Notes under the pieces: model-generated
Databases searched by the model: none
What the model saw: only the letters and a program-made list of their open reading frames with translations
Told to the model about the DNA's origin: nothing
In this document: piece by piece, positions 63,958 to 64,000 of the stretch
How the letters are laid out: each line of letters opens with the position of its first letter
How positions within the stretch are numbered: position 1 is the first letter of the stretch
Source of the DNA: Erpobdella octoculata
Taxonomy: Eukaryota; Annelida; Clitellata; Hirudinida; Erpobdellidae
DNA length: 64,000 nucleotides
Direction: 5' to 3'
NCBI GenBank assembly: GCA_963978895.1
Contig: OZ022243.1
Coordinates: 16,695,289-16,759,288 of the forward strand
Made by a program: the position numbers and the translations under genes

Positions 63958-64000
63958 ATTAAAAAATGACGGAACTTACAAAGAATCTCTTTGAACATTT

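Larger units (their letters stand above)
62379..64000 (+). mobile_element. Second Ty3-type element, LTR lost, gag-pol deleted
   Basis: A primer-site-like TTGGCAACGAAGGAT follows AACA at 62375-62378, as in the first element, but only (TA)n stands where the LTR should be. gag at 62408-62938, then a jump to the end of RNase H and integrase (63016-63957). RT is absent. The copy continues past the window. Confidence 0.8.

Overview
This is AT-rich animal DNA, dominated by transposable elements. The host genes contain introns, and the repeats are non-LTR retrotransposons (LINEs), Ty3-type LTR elements, a Penelope-like remnant, hAT, pogo/Tigger and Harbinger-like DNA transposons, and long (TA)n and (TTA)n arrays. 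The neuropeptide gene encodes an NPF-type peptide ending in GRPRF-amide, with the start and middle segment typical of molluscs and annelids, so I infer a lophotrochozoan (spiralian) invertebrate. I cannot name the species.

I assembled three host genes by splice sites and reading phase; all lie on the minus strand. (1) Prefoldin subunit 6, 4426-5350: three exons found, first exon not found. (2) A secreted S1-family serine protease, coding span 21974-50257: five exons whose phases all agree, encoding 379 residues with His, Asp and Ser catalytic motifs. Its introns hold a 4.5-kb Ty3 element, a Tigger copy, a 2.5-kb tandem duplication and many small elements. (3) A compact neuropeptide F gene, 57888 to about 58640: an 85-residue precursor, a TATA box and a probable non-coding first exon.

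Layout. 1-4400: direct repeats, a decayed hAT transposase and unknown sequence. 4.4-5.4 kb: prefoldin. 5.5-21.3 kb: a hAT element with a perfect 8-bp target duplication, a Penelope fragment, a nearly complete minus-strand LINE (8.3-11.7 kb), several hAT-like MITEs, a plus-strand LINE (15.9-17.7 kb) and a pogo-like element (18.6-21.3 kb). 22-50.3 kb: the protease and its repeat-filled introns. 50.7-57.2 kb: another LINE, a partial LTR, a fold-back element and repeat modules. 57.9-58.6 kb: NPF. 59.2-61.5 kb: two related elements with inverted subterminal repeats, one carrying an array of about 51 copies of a 14-bp unit. 61.5-64 kb: a Charlie-like hAT remnant and the start of a second, internally deleted Ty3 element that runs off the window.

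No element appears intact: every transposase or polymerase frame has stops, frameshifts or deletions. The three host genes show no evident functional link. I did not recognise tRNA, rRNA, CRISPR or prokaryotic features.
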